NCBI GenBank assembly: GCA_020528935.1
Contig: JAJDFU010000090.1
Span: forward strand, 1 to 16,075
Reading direction: 5' to 3'
Source of the DNA: Saprospiraceae bacterium
Lineage (GTDB): Bacteria; Bacteroidota; Bacteroidia; Chitinophagales; Saprospiraceae
Length of the DNA stretch: 16,075 nt
In this document: one piece after another, positions 1 to 8,500 of the stretch
Layout of the letters: each line of letters starts with the position of its first letter
Numbering within the stretch: the stretch's first letter is position 1
The notes under the pieces: generated by a model
Seen by the model: only the letters and a program-made list of their open reading frames with translations
Told to the model about the DNA's origin: nothing
Database searches by the model: none
Made by a program: the position numbers and the translations under genes

Positions 1-95
1 TGTTATGTACCGGCCTGAAAATGCGTGTACAGCCCGACTCGGAGTTTTACATGCTTCTGATCATCCTGTACCGCCTTCGCCTCGAACATTCTCTT

Positions 96-221
96 TTAAT
101 TGACGTCAATGCTTCCATCGTCACCGCCGCCCAGCATCTCGGCTTTCAGGCCGTTCGCTTTCACTCTCCCGGTCAACTGCAGATCGAACTGTAGGCCATA
201 CTCGTCGTACTCGCTTCCCAT
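96..221 (-). CDS. Doubtful small ORF, 41 residues, unknown function
   Basis: I do not recognise this product. The reading frame can be extended upstream to 368, but that part is rich in Trp, Cys and Pro and does not look coding. From the ATG at 219-221 the product is acidic and glycine-rich (it starts MGSEYDEYG and ends GGGDDGSIDVN), with a composition closer to a real protein. After the TAA stop the same frame continues with a new ATG at 87-89 and 27 more codons to a second TAA at 3-5. No TAnnTTTG promoter or ribosome-binding site is visible. It may be a small gene, a decayed remnant of a longer one, or chance. The rest of 1-402 holds nothing else I can support. Confidence 0.25.
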   Translation of the reverse strand: MGSEYDEYGLQFDLQLTGRVKANGLKAEMLGGGDDGSIDVN

Positions 222-402
222 TATGATTTTTAAAAAAACCTTTGCATTTTTCTGTTCCGAACCGACCTGCGGAACGCATAGCCGCCAATCACCAGATCCC
301 AGACCGATTCCCAAAGCACACACATGCCGGTTTTGCCAAAAGGCCGGTGGTATAAAATGTTGTACCAAAAAGTATCTTTAGGGTTGGTTAAACGTTGAGA
401 AA

Positions 403-3400
403 ATGTATTGGCGAAACGTACTATGGAGAAAACTCCTTTTTGGAGGGGTGCTACTGCTTTTCCTTTGTTTTTTTGAACATGCGGCCGCTCAAGACCAGGC
501 CCCTTTCAATCCTTCTCTTTATCAGGATCTGAAATGGCGATGTGTAGGTCCTTTTCGGGGAGGGCGTAGCAATGCCGTGGCCGGAGTGCCCGGCCGGCCC
601 ATGCTGTACTACATGGGCAGCACCGGCGGCGGACTCTGGAAAACGGAGGATGCCGGTCTGAACTGGACCAATATTTCCGACGGCTTCTTCCGGTCCGGCT
701 CCGTAGGCGCCATAGCGGTGGCTCCTTCCGATCCCAATGTCATTTACGTGGGCATGGGCGAACATGCCGTTCGCGGAGTTATGACCTCCCATGGCGACGG
801 CCTGTACAAGTCGGTGGACGGAGGCAAAACCTGGGCCTATCAGGGCCTGCCCGATTCCCGTCACATCGCCGGAATACAAATCCACCCCAAGGATCCGGAC
901 CAGGTGTATGTGGCCGTTCAGGGGGCCCTGTACGGTCCGAGCACCGAGCGCGGCCTGTACCGCTCAAAAAACGGCGGCAAAACCTGGGAGCGCGTGCTGT
1001 ACGTAAACCCAACCACCGGTGCCAGCGATATCAGCATGGATCCCAGAAACCCGCGCATTCTGTACGCCGGCATGTGGGACCACCAGCGCAAACCCTGGCA
1101 GATCCGCAGCGGCGGACCCGGCTCAGGCCTCTACAAATCCACCGACGGCGGCGACAATTGGGAAAAGCTGGGTTCAGGGCTGCCCGACTCGCTGGGTAAG
1201 ACGGCCATAGCCGTCTCCCCGGCCAATTCGGAAGTGGTCTATGCGGTACTGGAAGCCGGGCAGGGCGGCGTATTTCGCTCCGACGACGGCGGTGCCAACT
1301 GGAGGCAAACCAATAGCGAGCGGGTCACCGTTGCCCGGGCCTGGTATTACATTGAGCTGGTCCCCGACCCCCAGAATGAGGATGTGCTCTACGTGCTCAA
1401 TGCGCCATTGCTCCGCTCCATTGACGGCGGAAAAACCTTCGAGCCTGTACCCAACCCGCATACCGATCAGCACGACCTGTGGATCAATCCCGATGCTCCG
1501 AACAACATGATCCTGGCCAACGACGGCGGCGCCTGTATCACCTTTAACGGCGGGAAGAGCTGGAGTACCCAGGCCAACCAGCCCACCGCCCAGTTTTACC
1601 GCATCAACGTGGACCGGCAATTTCCTTACCACATCTACGGCGGCCAGCAGGACAATACGGCCATCGGGCTGCCCTCCCGCACGACCTCCGCCGGGATCAC
1701 CGCCCAGGACTGGTACACTACCGCGGGAGGAGAAAGCGCCTTTGTCGCCTTCGATCCGGACGACCCGCGCCTGATCTTCGGCAACGACATCCAGGGGTTC
1801 ATGAGCGTGTACGACTGCACCAACGGCCTGATCAAACCCATTATGGCCTATCCGGCCATCAACCTGGGCACCTTGCCCCGGGATATGAAATACCGCTTCA
1901 ACTGGAACAGCCCCCTCATCGCTGACCCCTTCGCCCCCGACAAGCTGTATCAGGGAGCTCAGGTGGTGCTCAAAAGCGGGGATCAGGGGCAGAGTTGGAA
2001 GGTGATCAGCCCGGACCTGACCCGCAACGACACCAGCCGGCAGGGGCCGGGCGGCGGACCGTTCACCAACGAAGGCGCCGGCGGAGAAAACTACAACACC
2101 ATCAGCTATTTGGCCTGCTCGCCCCTGGAGCAAAACCTGATCTGGGCCGGCAGCGACGACGGCCTGCTGCATCTGACGCGCGACGGCGGCCAAAACTGGA
2201 CTGAGGTGAGCCCGCCCGGCATGCCGGAAGCCCTCATCAATGCCATCGAGCCTTCCCGCCATCGAAAAGGGGCCGCTTATGTAGTGGCCACCCGCTACAA
2301 ATTCGACGACCTGCAGCCCATGATCTATTACACTCGCGACTACGGTAAGAGTTGGACCCGCCTCGATGGCGATCTGCCTCGCGAAAACTTTGCCCGCGTA
2401 GTGCGCGAAGACCCGCAGCAACCCGACCTGCTCTACGCCGGCACGGAAGGCGGCCTGTTTATCTCCCTGGATCGCGGACGACACTGGCATCCCTTTCAGG
2501 GCAATCTTCCCGTGGTGCCTGTCACCGATTTATTTTGTACGGCGTACGATCTGGTCGCAGCCACAGCGGGGCGGTCCATCTGGGTGCTGGACGACCTGAG
2601 CCCGCTGCGCTCCACCGCTACAGACGGACAACCCACCGGGCTTCGCCTCTTTCCCGCGGCCCCGCAGTTCCGGTTCTGGGCCGGATTGCCCAAAGAACCG
2701 GTTACCGGCAGCGGCCAAAATCCGCCGAACGGATTCGCCATCTCCTACTTTCTGCCCCAAAATCTGAGCGAGGGCGAAGCCCTGGTGCTGCAGATCCTGG
2801 ATGAAACGGGCAACGTCCTGTCCGAATACACCAACCAGAAGGACAGCAGCTTCACCGCCTATCCGGGCGGCCCTCCGGAGCCCCGCTACCTGCCCGACCA
2901 CAAGGGGCTGAATCGCTTTTGGTGGGATCTTCGCCGGGCCACCCTGCCCGATGTAAAGGGCGTATTTACGCTGGGGGATTACCGCGGCAGTCACGTGCCC
3001 CCCGGCCGCTACACGGCCCGGCTCATATGGCAGACCGACACCCTGCGCCAGCCCCTTCGGCTCGATCCTACTCCCGGGCTGGACGTTCCCCGCACCGCCT
3101 ATGCAGAACAGGCCGAGCACCTGGAGGCCGTAGAGCACACCGCCCGGGATATCGCCTGCACCCTGAACGGCATGCGCAGCGTAAAAAGCCGGCTGAGCGG
3201 GCTTCAGGAACAATTGGCCGGTTATCCCCGGGGGCGCGACCTGGATACGCGTGCCCGCACGCTGTTCCGCAAGCTGGAAGGCTGGGAAGAATCCCTCATT
3301 CAGCCCCGGCAAGCCACTTTTCAGGACGTGATCAACTACCCCAACCGCCTGTTGGCCGAACTGCTGTGGCTCAAGGGACAAAGCGACACCATCGACCCCC

Positions 3401-3576
3401 GCATCACGGCGGGTGCCCGCGAGCGACTGAGCGACCTGCAGGCCGAATGGAAGACCGCGCAACGCCAGCTACAACCCATACTGGATGAACTCGGTGATTT
3501 CAATGCCGCCTACAAAGCCCAGAATGTTCCTGCCGTCATCGTACCGCGGGATTCCATCAGCCGTTTTGGACCCTGA
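403..3576 (+). CDS. Secreted VPS10/sortilin-like Asp-box beta-propeller protein
   Basis: This 1057-residue exported protein belongs to the bacterial family usually labelled 'glycosyl hydrolase, BNR repeat' or 'VPS10 domain-containing'. A signal peptide covers residues 1-29 (hydrophobic [14 protein letters not shown], cleavage likely AAA|Q). Eleven Asp-box motifs (S/T-x-D-x-G-x-x-W type) lie near residues 80, 136, 187, 245, 292, 338, 379, 524, 591, 643 and 687, so the body should form one or two multi-bladed propellers. GRSIWVLDD near 723-731 is a family signature. Residues from about 1000 are charged and helix-rich, as in relatives. No catalytic residues can be assigned, and 'glycosyl hydrolase' labels on this family are not experimentally grounded as far as I know. 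It probably acts in the periplasm or outside the cell. I see no C-terminal type IX secretion domain. Upstream, TTTG (332-335) and TAAAATGT (353-360) form only a weak promoter candidate. Confidence 0.9.
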   Translation: MYWRNVLWRKLLFGGVLLLFLCFFEHAAAQDQAPFNPSLYQDLKWRCVGPFRGGRSNAVAGVPGRPMLYYMGSTGGGLWKTEDAGLNWTNISDGFFRSGSVGAIAVAPSDPNVIYVGMGEHAVRGVMTSHGDGLYKSVDGGKTWAYQGLPDSRHIAGIQIHPKDPDQVYVAVQGALYGPSTERGLYRSKNGGKTWERVLYVNPTTGASDISMDPRNPRILYAGMWDHQRKPWQIRSGGPGSGLYKSTDGGDNWEKLGSGLPDSLGKTAIAVSPANSEVVYAVLEAGQGGVFRSDDGGANWRQTNSERVTVARAWYYIELVPDPQNEDVLYVLNAPLLRSIDGGKTFEPVPNPHTDQHDLWINPDAPNNMILANDGGACITFNGGKSWSTQANQPTAQFYRINVDRQFPYHIYGGQQDNTAIGLPSRTTSAGITAQDWYTTAGGESAFVAFDPDDPRLIFGNDIQGFMSVYDCTNGLIKPIMAYPAINLGTLPRDMKYRFNWNSPLIADPFAPDKLYQGAQVVLKSGDQGQSWKVISPDLTRNDTSRQGPGGGPFTNEGAGGENYNTISYLACSPLEQNLIWAGSDDGLLHLTRDGGQNWTEVSPPGMPEALINAIEPSRHRKGAAYVVATRYKFDDLQPMIYYTRDYGKSWTRLDGDLPRENFARVVREDPQQPDLLYAGTEGGLFISLDRGRHWHPFQGNLPVVPVTDLFCTAYDLVAATAGRSIWVLDDLSPLRSTATDGQPTGLRLFPAAPQFRFWAGLPKEPVTGSGQNPPNGFAISYFLPQNLSEGEALVLQILDETGNVLSEYTNQKDSSFTAYPGGPPEPRYLPDHKGLNRFWWDLRRATLPDVKGVFTLGDYRGSHVPPGRYTARLIWQTDTLRQPLRLDPTPGLDVPRTAYAEQAEHLEAVEHTARDIACTLNGMRSVKSRLSGLQEQLAGYPRGRDLDTRARTLFRKLEGWEESLIQPRQATFQDVINYPNRLLAELLWLKGQSDTIDPRITAGARERLSDLQAEWKTAQRQLQPILDELGDFNAAYKAQNVPAVIVPRDSISRFGP

Positions 3577-3592
3577 AAAAGCGGGAAAAGCG

Positions 3593-3600
3593 TACTTTCG
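3593..3600 (+). promoter_or_regulatory. Candidate -7 promoter element for the 52-residue membrane protein
   Basis: TACTTTCG differs at one position from the Bacteroidota -7 consensus TAnnTTTG and lies 22 bases before the ATG at 3623. The nearest TTTG (3565-3568) is farther upstream than usual. The downstream gene may instead be read through from the large gene that ends at 3576. Confidence 0.3.
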
Positions 3601-3622
3601 GGCCAAGGAAAATTCGAAACAG

Positions 3623-3781
3623 ATGGAAGCTACGCAAAACAAGTCCGCCTTGCTGGACTGGCTGTTGTTCCTGGTGTCCACAGCGGTGATGATCGCCTTG
3701 CTGCTCTATGCCGACGAATGGTTCTGGCTGGCGATGCCGTTTTCGTTCACCTACCTGGCCAAGGCCTTGCGCGTCATTTAA
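3623..3781 (+). CDS. Small two-helix membrane protein, 52 residues
   Basis: The product has a short polar N-terminus (MEATQNKSA), a hydrophobic stretch at residues 11-30, a DEW turn, and a second aromatic, hydrophobic stretch at 33-46 ending in a basic tail (KALR). This suggests a two-helix inner-membrane hairpin. The frame is open back to 3485, but that part overlaps the end of the preceding gene. The ATG at 3623 follows an A-rich leader with AAGGAAAA and gives a clean membrane protein, so I chose it. The gene starts 46 bases after the Asp-box gene and ends 5 bases before a strong hairpin. I have an impression of similar short proteins ending in a phenylalanine-, tyrosine- and leucine-rich stretch followed by KALR in other Bacteroidota, but I assign no function. 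Confidence 0.7.
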   Translation: MEATQNKSALLDWLLFLVSTAVMIALLLYADEWFWLAMPFSFTYLAKALRVI

Positions 3782-3785
3782 ACGT

Positions 3786-3823
3786 AAAAAAGGGAGGATG
3801 CCCGGTGTTGGACATCCTCCCTT
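3786..3823. terminator. Intrinsic terminator with 11-bp stem between convergent genes
   Basis: A perfect 11-bp stem (AAGGGAGGATG at 3790-3800, CATCCTCCCTT at 3813-3823) encloses a 12-base loop. Six A residues (3786-3791) precede it on plus, overlapping the first stem base, so on minus the stem runs into a T tract. This is the classic form for stopping minus-strand transcripts coming from the thioredoxin-like gene at 4013. It sits 5 bases after the plus-strand stop at 3781 and may also stop that transcript, although the tract on that side is only pyrimidine-rich. Confidence 0.75.
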
Positions 3824-3832
3824 CACCCTTCG

Positions 3833-3848
3833 AGAGGGGGTTCCCTCT
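3833..3848. repeat. Short hairpin with 6-bp stem and GGTT loop
   Basis: AGAGGG (3833-3838) and CCCTCT (3843-3848) pair around a four-base loop. The right arm shares two bases with the start of the long inverted repeat at 3847, so the two hairpins compete at that edge. Confidence 0.5.
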
Positions 3849-3912
3849 TATTCGGTTTCAAGAATAAAATGCCGCTAACGAATAGGACATTTTATGCTCG
3901 AAACCGTATAAG
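3847..3912. repeat. Long imperfect inverted repeat, 25-base arms, 16-base loop
   Basis: The arms at 3847-3871 and 3888-3912 match at 22 of 25 positions when one is reverse-complemented. The outer ends are CTTAT and ATAAG and the inner ends AAAATG and CATTTT. The mismatches fall at arm positions 6, 14 and 17. TCCC just outside the left arm can pair with GGGA just outside the right arm across a small internal loop, lengthening the structure. It lies between two convergent genes, about 100 bases beyond the stop at 4013. No coding potential is visible. It could be a member of a dispersed palindromic repeat family, a processed 3' end structure or a second terminator. Confidence 0.7.
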
Positions 3913-3975
3913 AATGGGACTGGCTCGTTCACAATGGCTTGATGTTCAAAATTTTCCAATTTGCCAGCCCTCTGC

Positions 3976-4000
3976 CCGGAAAACGCGGTGAATTTTCCGG
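3976..4000. repeat. Inverted repeat just downstream of the thioredoxin-like gene
   Basis: CCGGAAAA (3976-3983) and TTTTCCGG (3993-4000) form an 8-bp stem with a 9-base loop, 12 bases after the minus-strand stop at 4013. No T tract follows on either strand, so it is a weak terminator candidate or a 3' end stabiliser. Confidence 0.45.
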
Positions 4001-4012
4001 CTTAAAACCGCA

Positions 4013-4639
4013 CTATTTGTTGGTCTTGATGGTACAGCCAATAGCTTTGGTGGTAGCGGGATCCGGCTTGCGGCCACTCTCCAGGGCCTCTACAGCCTGC
4101 TCCACGTAGTTCACCGTTACGGCAGCGGGATCGGTAGCGCTGTCGTCTATGGTGCCGTGGTAGCGGAGCACCAAATCCTTATCCAGCAGGAAGATCTCCG
4201 GCGTGCGGCTTGCGCCGTACTGCGGATACACTTTCTGGCCCTCGTCAAAGAGGTACACAAAGGGATAATCTTTCTTCTCGGCCTGCGCCTTCATCGCTTC
4301 CATGTCGTCGCCGGGCTTGATCGCCGGGTCGTTGGGCTGAATGGCTACTACCGGATATCCCTTGGGCGCCATCTTCTCGTGCAAGGCAATGATGCGATCT
4401 TCGTACTTGATGGCGAAGGGGCAGGTATTGCACGTAAAGGTCACGATATAGCCCCTGGTCGCTTCCGGGAAGTCCTTGCTCAACTGATAAGGCTTTCCGT
4501 CCACGGCATTCACGAGGGTAAAGTCCGGGGCTTTATCGCCGATCTTCAACACCTCTTCGATCACCGGCGGGTTGGTGCAGGCCAGTGAAATGCCCAGGCC
4601 GGCCAGCACCGCCAGGGCAGCAAGTAGATTCTTTTTCAT
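4013..4639 (-). CDS. Thioredoxin-fold lipoprotein, PRX_like1/AhpC-TSA type
   Basis: This 208-residue redoxin is predicted to be membrane-anchored. A lipoprotein signal ends in the lipobox SLAC (Cys21). The redoxin domain starts at GDKAPDFTL (34-42). The active site is FTCNTCPF with Cys70 and Cys73, and the cis-proline region is SRTPEIF (Pro147). The tail has a further conserved-looking cysteine in IGCTIK (Cys202), a feature I know from cytosolic PRX_like1 relatives. Cys70 takes the place of the peroxidatic cysteine, but the CxxC suggests thiol-disulfide exchange; peroxidase activity cannot be decided from sequence. TNPP follows the lipid-modified cysteine, with no acidic surface-export signal, so a periplasmic face is more likely. 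The gene follows the TlpA-like gene on the same strand after 58 bases, probably as an operon. Confidence 0.88.
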   Translation of the reverse strand: MKKNLLAALAVLAGLGISLACTNPPVIEEVLKIGDKAPDFTLVNAVDGKPYQLSKDFPEATRGYIVTFTCNTCPFAIKYEDRIIALHEKMAPKGYPVVAIQPNDPAIKPGDDMEAMKAQAEKKDYPFVYLFDEGQKVYPQYGASRTPEIFLLDKDLVLRYHGTIDDSATDPAAVTVNYVEQAVEALESGRKPDPATTKAIGCTIKTNK

Positions 4640-4697
4640 GGTAAAACGGTTTTAAAGTTGATGATATAGGGAAAAACAGCGCTCCCGGCAGGTCCGC

Positions 4698-5255
4698 TCA
4701 GCGGGCAAAATCGGCCAGAGCGGCTTCCAGATCCGGATAGCTGTCGAACGCCTCGGGAAAAAAGGACCGGTCTTCTCCCCGGTAGATGAGGGTGGCGGGT
4801 ATTGCGCCGCTCCATTCGGGACTTACCTGGTCGATCCACTTGTTGTAATCGTCGTCCAGCAGGGCAATGACCTGCCCACGCAGACGGCGCTCTCGCACAA
4901 AAGGAAGCAGCTTGCTCTCCAACTCCTTGCCGAAGTCCAGACTCACCAGGACAACCCGAACCTTCCGGCCTTGCGCAGTCGCCTCTTTCTGCAGCTGCTC
5001 AAAATAGGGCAACTCCACCACACAGGGTTTGCACCAGGTTGCCCAGAAGTTGACCACATAAGTGGTGTCGTTACTTCGCTCCAGCCAGGGTTTGAGCTGT
5101 TCAAAATCGGTGTACACGGGAAATGGATATGCAGCCCGAGCAGCCGCAGGCCGATCCGGTGAAGCCTCCTGTGCATCATCCGACCCGGCCGGCTGTCCGT
5201 TGGAAGAACAGGAAAGCGCTACCATCCATAAAGCCAGCAAGGCAAAAAAGCGCAT
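4698..5255 (-). CDS. TlpA/ResA-like thioredoxin lipoprotein
   Basis: This 185-residue protein has a lipoprotein signal with lipobox ALSC (Cys16), then a flexible Ser/Asp/Ala-rich linker (about 17-42) and a thioredoxin domain. The active site is WATWCKPC with Cys75 and Cys78, followed by ELPYFEQL as is usual in TlpA/ResA proteins. The cis-proline is in GAIPATLIY (Pro153). The likely role is reducing or exchanging disulfides on periplasmic partners, for example in cytochrome maturation or protein repair; the sequence does not show the partner. It is the first gene of a probable two-gene operon with the PRX-like lipoprotein. A perfect -7 element lies 24 bases before its ATG. Confidence 0.88.
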   Translation of the reverse strand: MRFFALLALWMVALSCSSNGQPAGSDDAQEASPDRPAAARAAYPFPVYTDFEQLKPWLERSNDTTYVVNFWATWCKPCVVELPYFEQLQKEATAQGRKVRVVLVSLDFGKELESKLLPFVRERRLRGQVIALLDDDYNKWIDQVSPEWSGAIPATLIYRGEDRSFFPEAFDSYPDLEAALADFAR

Positions 5256-5278
5256 AGTGCGGGTTGTGGGTTACCGCT

Positions 5279-5286
5279 CAAAAGTA
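5279..5286 (-). promoter_or_regulatory. Bacteroidota -7 promoter element for the thioredoxin operon
   Basis: On minus the sequence reads TACTTTTG, a perfect match to TAnnTTTG, 23 bases upstream of the ATG at 5255. That predicts a 5' leader of roughly 15-20 bases. No well-spaced TTTG -33 element is visible. Confidence 0.55.
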
Positions 5287-5432
5287 AGAGCTTCGCGCCG
5301 ACCCTTGCGTTAAGCAATCGTTAAACGCAACGACAGGCAACCGTTCCGGATGGCTCCTGTCCTTTGATCACTTCAAAAAGGCCGGAAAAGCAAAATTTTA
5401 TTCCAGCAGGAAAGCAGTTCGCCACACAAAGA

Positions 5433-5461
5433 TTGACAGACACCCGCTTTTGCCGTATATT
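5433..5461 (+). promoter_or_regulatory. Promoter for the 37-residue membrane protein
   Basis: TTGACA (5433-5438) and TATATT (5456-5461) are separated by 17 bases, which is unusually close to the classical sigma-70 pattern. The same site also reads as TTG ... TATATTGA, a partial match to the Bacteroidota -33/-7 form. It ends 18 bases before the ATG at 5480. No other plus-strand gene is near, which supports the small ORF as a real gene. Confidence 0.55.
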
Positions 5462-5479
5462 GAATAAAATGCAATTACT

Positions 5480-5593
5480 ATGGGAGAAACGAAAAAGAAT
5501 ACCGAGACCATTCAGATCGTCGTAGGCCTGTTGGTTCTGCTCTTATTTCTGGCCTTTCTGGGCGTAGTGCTGTTCAATGCCGTATTCAGTTAA
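5480..5593 (+). CDS. Single-helix membrane microprotein, 37 residues
   Basis: The ATG at 5480 opens a 37-codon frame with a hydrophilic N-terminus (MGETKKNTETIQ) and one strongly hydrophobic segment at about residues 12-36 (VVGLLVLLLFLAFLGVVLF). It looks like a bitopic inner-membrane protein with its N-terminus in the cytoplasm, given the two lysines. A well-formed promoter precedes it by 18 bases. Its TAA stop (5591-5593) overlaps the TAA stop of convergent dnaE (5592-5590) within the palindrome TTAA. I do not recognise the family. Such microproteins often bind and tune larger membrane complexes, but nothing here names a partner. Confidence 0.6.
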   Translation: MGETKKNTETIQIVVGLLVLLLFLAFLGVVLFNAVFS

Positions 5594-8500
5594 TTGAGGG
5601 TGTACTCTACACCCAGTTGTTGCAGGACCTTCACAAAATCCGGATTGACGCGAACGCCTCGCTCCCTGGCCATCATGGGGATCTTTAGCCGGGATTCCAC
5701 ATCGAAAAACTGCATGCGCAGCCGGTGTTTGCCATTGTGTTTCCGGCAAAGCGCATCCAGTTGGTCCACCAGCTGGGGCGTGACCTGATCCAGCGCCAGC
5801 CGGAGGGTAATGCTTTGGGTGCGCTCTTCGGCCACGCCCTCCAGGAGGCGGACTTCCTTGATGCGCAATTCCAGGCCATCTCCCCGCCAGCTCTGCTGAT
5901 ACTGGGCGGTGAAATAAATGGCCTTTCCTTCTTCCAGGAGGTGTTTGTAGCGCTGGTAGTCCTCGCCGAAGAGCTTGAATTCCAAGCTGCTGCTGTAATC
6001 CTGCAGCTCGAAAATTCCCCAGCCATTGCCGTTTTTGCTGATGCGATGCGTGGCCTTCACCAGGATGCCGGCCAGGTTGAGGCTGGGTGCATTTTGGTAC
6101 TGCTCCACCTTGGACAGCGGGCAGGTGGTGAAATACTGCACCTCGAGTTGGTAGTCGTCCAGCGGATGGCCGCTGATGAATATCCCCGTCACATCCTTTT
6201 CGTGCTGCAGCTTCTCCACCAGGCTCCAGGGATGGCATTCCGGCATAGGCGGCTCGGGGATCATCACTTCATCGGTTTCGCCAAATAGCGACACGGCAGC
6301 CTGGGCCTTTTGGTTCTGGTAGGCATTGCCGTAACGAAGGCTGTGTTCCAGGAGGGTATCAAACTTTTCAGAGGGCGCAAAATACTGTGCCCGGTGCGTG
6401 TCCTCGAAGCAGTCGAGAGCACCTCCGCGCACCAGGCTCTCCAGCACCTTTTTGTTGACTGCCCGCAGGTTGCACCGGCGCATCATATCGAACAGGCTGA
6501 GAAAAGGGCCGCCGGTTTCCCGCTCCCGCAACAACTCTTCCACCGGCCCCTCACCCACCCCGCGCAGGGCCGACAGGCCGAATCGGATATGCCCTTCTTC
6601 GTTGACCGAAAAATCGGAGACCGATTCATTGACGGAAGGCCCCAACACCTGAAGCTCCATCCGCTTACACTCGCGCAGAAAGAAGGTGATCTTGGAGATG
6701 TCGTTCTTGTTGTGGGTGAGCACGCTGGCCATGAACTCCGCCGGATAGTGGGCTTTCAGGTAGGCCGTCTGGAAGGCCACAAAAGCGTAACAGGTAGAAT
6801 GCGACTTGTTGAAGGCGTAGGAAGCAAACGCTTCCCAGTCCTTCCAGACCTTATCCAGCACCTCCTTGGGGTGCCCGTTCTGCTGCCCACCCTCGATGAA
6901 CTTGGGATAAAGTTCGTCGATGATGTGCTTCTTCTTTTTGCCCATGCCCTTGCGCAGCATATCGGCCTGGCCCTTGCTGAAGCCGGCCAGCTTCTGGCTC
7001 AGCAGCATCACCTGCTCCTGATACACCGTAATGCCGTAGGTGTCCTGCAGGAATTCCTCCATTTCGGGCAGGTCGTAGGTGATGGGCTCCCGGCCGTGCT
7101 TGCGCGCGATGAAATTGGGAATGTACTCCAGCGGGCCGGGCCGGTACAGAGCATTCATGGCAATGAGGTCCTCGAAGGCATTGGGCTTGAGCTCCTTCAT
7201 GTACTTCTGCATGCCGGCGGATTCGTACTGGAAAATGCCGACCGTCTCTCCGCGTTGGAACAGCTCGTAGGTTTTCGCATCGTCCAGGGGGACCTCCTCC
7301 ACATCCAGCCGGATGCCCCGGTTTTCCTCCACCATGCGCACGGCATCCTTGATGATGGTGAGGGTTTTGAGGCCCAGGAAGTCCATCTTGAGCAGGCCCG
7401 CCGCTTCGGCCACGGAGTTGTCGAACTGCGTGACGAGCATGTCCGAATCCTTCTCTGCCTTGACGGGAACGTACTTGGTGATCTCGTCGGGCGTGATCAC
7501 TACCCCGCAGGCGTGAATGCCGGTGTTGCGCACCGAGCCCTCCAGCTTTTTGGCCGTGCGGATCATTTCGCCCACCCGATCCTGGCCTTCGGCCAACTTC
7601 CGGAACTGATAGGCTCGCTCCACGTCTTCAGCATTCATACTGCCCTTGAGCTTGGCATTGATATCTTCGGCTTCCAAGACCTTGTTGAGCGTGGCCTTGA
7701 GATGCGAAGGAAAGGATTTGGCGACCCGGTCCACCTCCGGCAGGGGGATGTTCATCACCCGGCCCACATCGCGCAGGCTCAGTTTGGCCGCCATAGTGCC
7801 GTAGGTGACGATCTGGGCGACCTGATCGCGGCCGTATTTGTCGATCACGTAGTCGATCACCTTTTGCCGGCCCTCGTCGTCGAAGTCGATATCGATATCC
7901 GGCATGCTGACGCGTTCGGGATTGAGAAAGCGCTCGAACAGCAGGTCGTACTTGATGGGATCCACATTGGTGATGCCGATGCAGTACGCCACGGCCGATC
8001 CGGCGGCACTGCCCCGGCCGGGCCCCACGCTTACGCCCATTTGCCGGGCGGTGTTCGTGAAATCCTGTACGATGAGAAAATAGCCCGGATAGCCCGACTG
8101 CGCGATGACGCCCAGTTCGAAGTCCAGGCGTTCTCGAAGCTGTTCGCTGATCTCGCCGTATCGCTTTTTGGCTCCTTCATAGGTCAGGTGGCGGAGGTAT
8201 TCGTCCTGCCCGGAGAAGCCCTTTGGAATGGGAAAAGCCGGCAAAAGCACATCGCGCGCCAACTCGAGGGTGTCCACCTTGTCATAGATCTCCATAGTGT
8301 GATCCATGGACGCGGGCACATCCGCGAAAAGGCGTTGCATCTCCGCCTTGGTCTTGAAAAAAAAGTCGGGGCTGGGAAACTTAAACCGCTTTTCCTCTTC
8401 CAGCAGACTATTGGTATTAATGCACAGTAGAATATCGTGCGGGGTCCAGTCTTCTTCTTCCACGTAATGAGAGTCATTCGTGCAGATGGTCTTCAGCTCG

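Noticed and set aside
1174..2490. Minus-strand open frame (438 codons) inside the Asp-box gene
   Set aside because: It is the antisense of repeated Asp-box coding sequence, with a Gly/Val/Ala-rich translation and no promoter or motif.
3847..3912. dif or recombinase attachment site at the long palindrome
   Set aside because: The arms are longer than XerCD half-sites and do not resemble the dif core, and no integrase or mobile gene is nearby.
6310..8430. Very long plus-strand open frame (about 706 codons) opposite dnaE
   Set aside because: It lies entirely antisense to a certain dnaE and its translation is His/Leu/Val/Gly-rich with no recognisable domain. It is the usual open antisense frame of a GC-rich gene.
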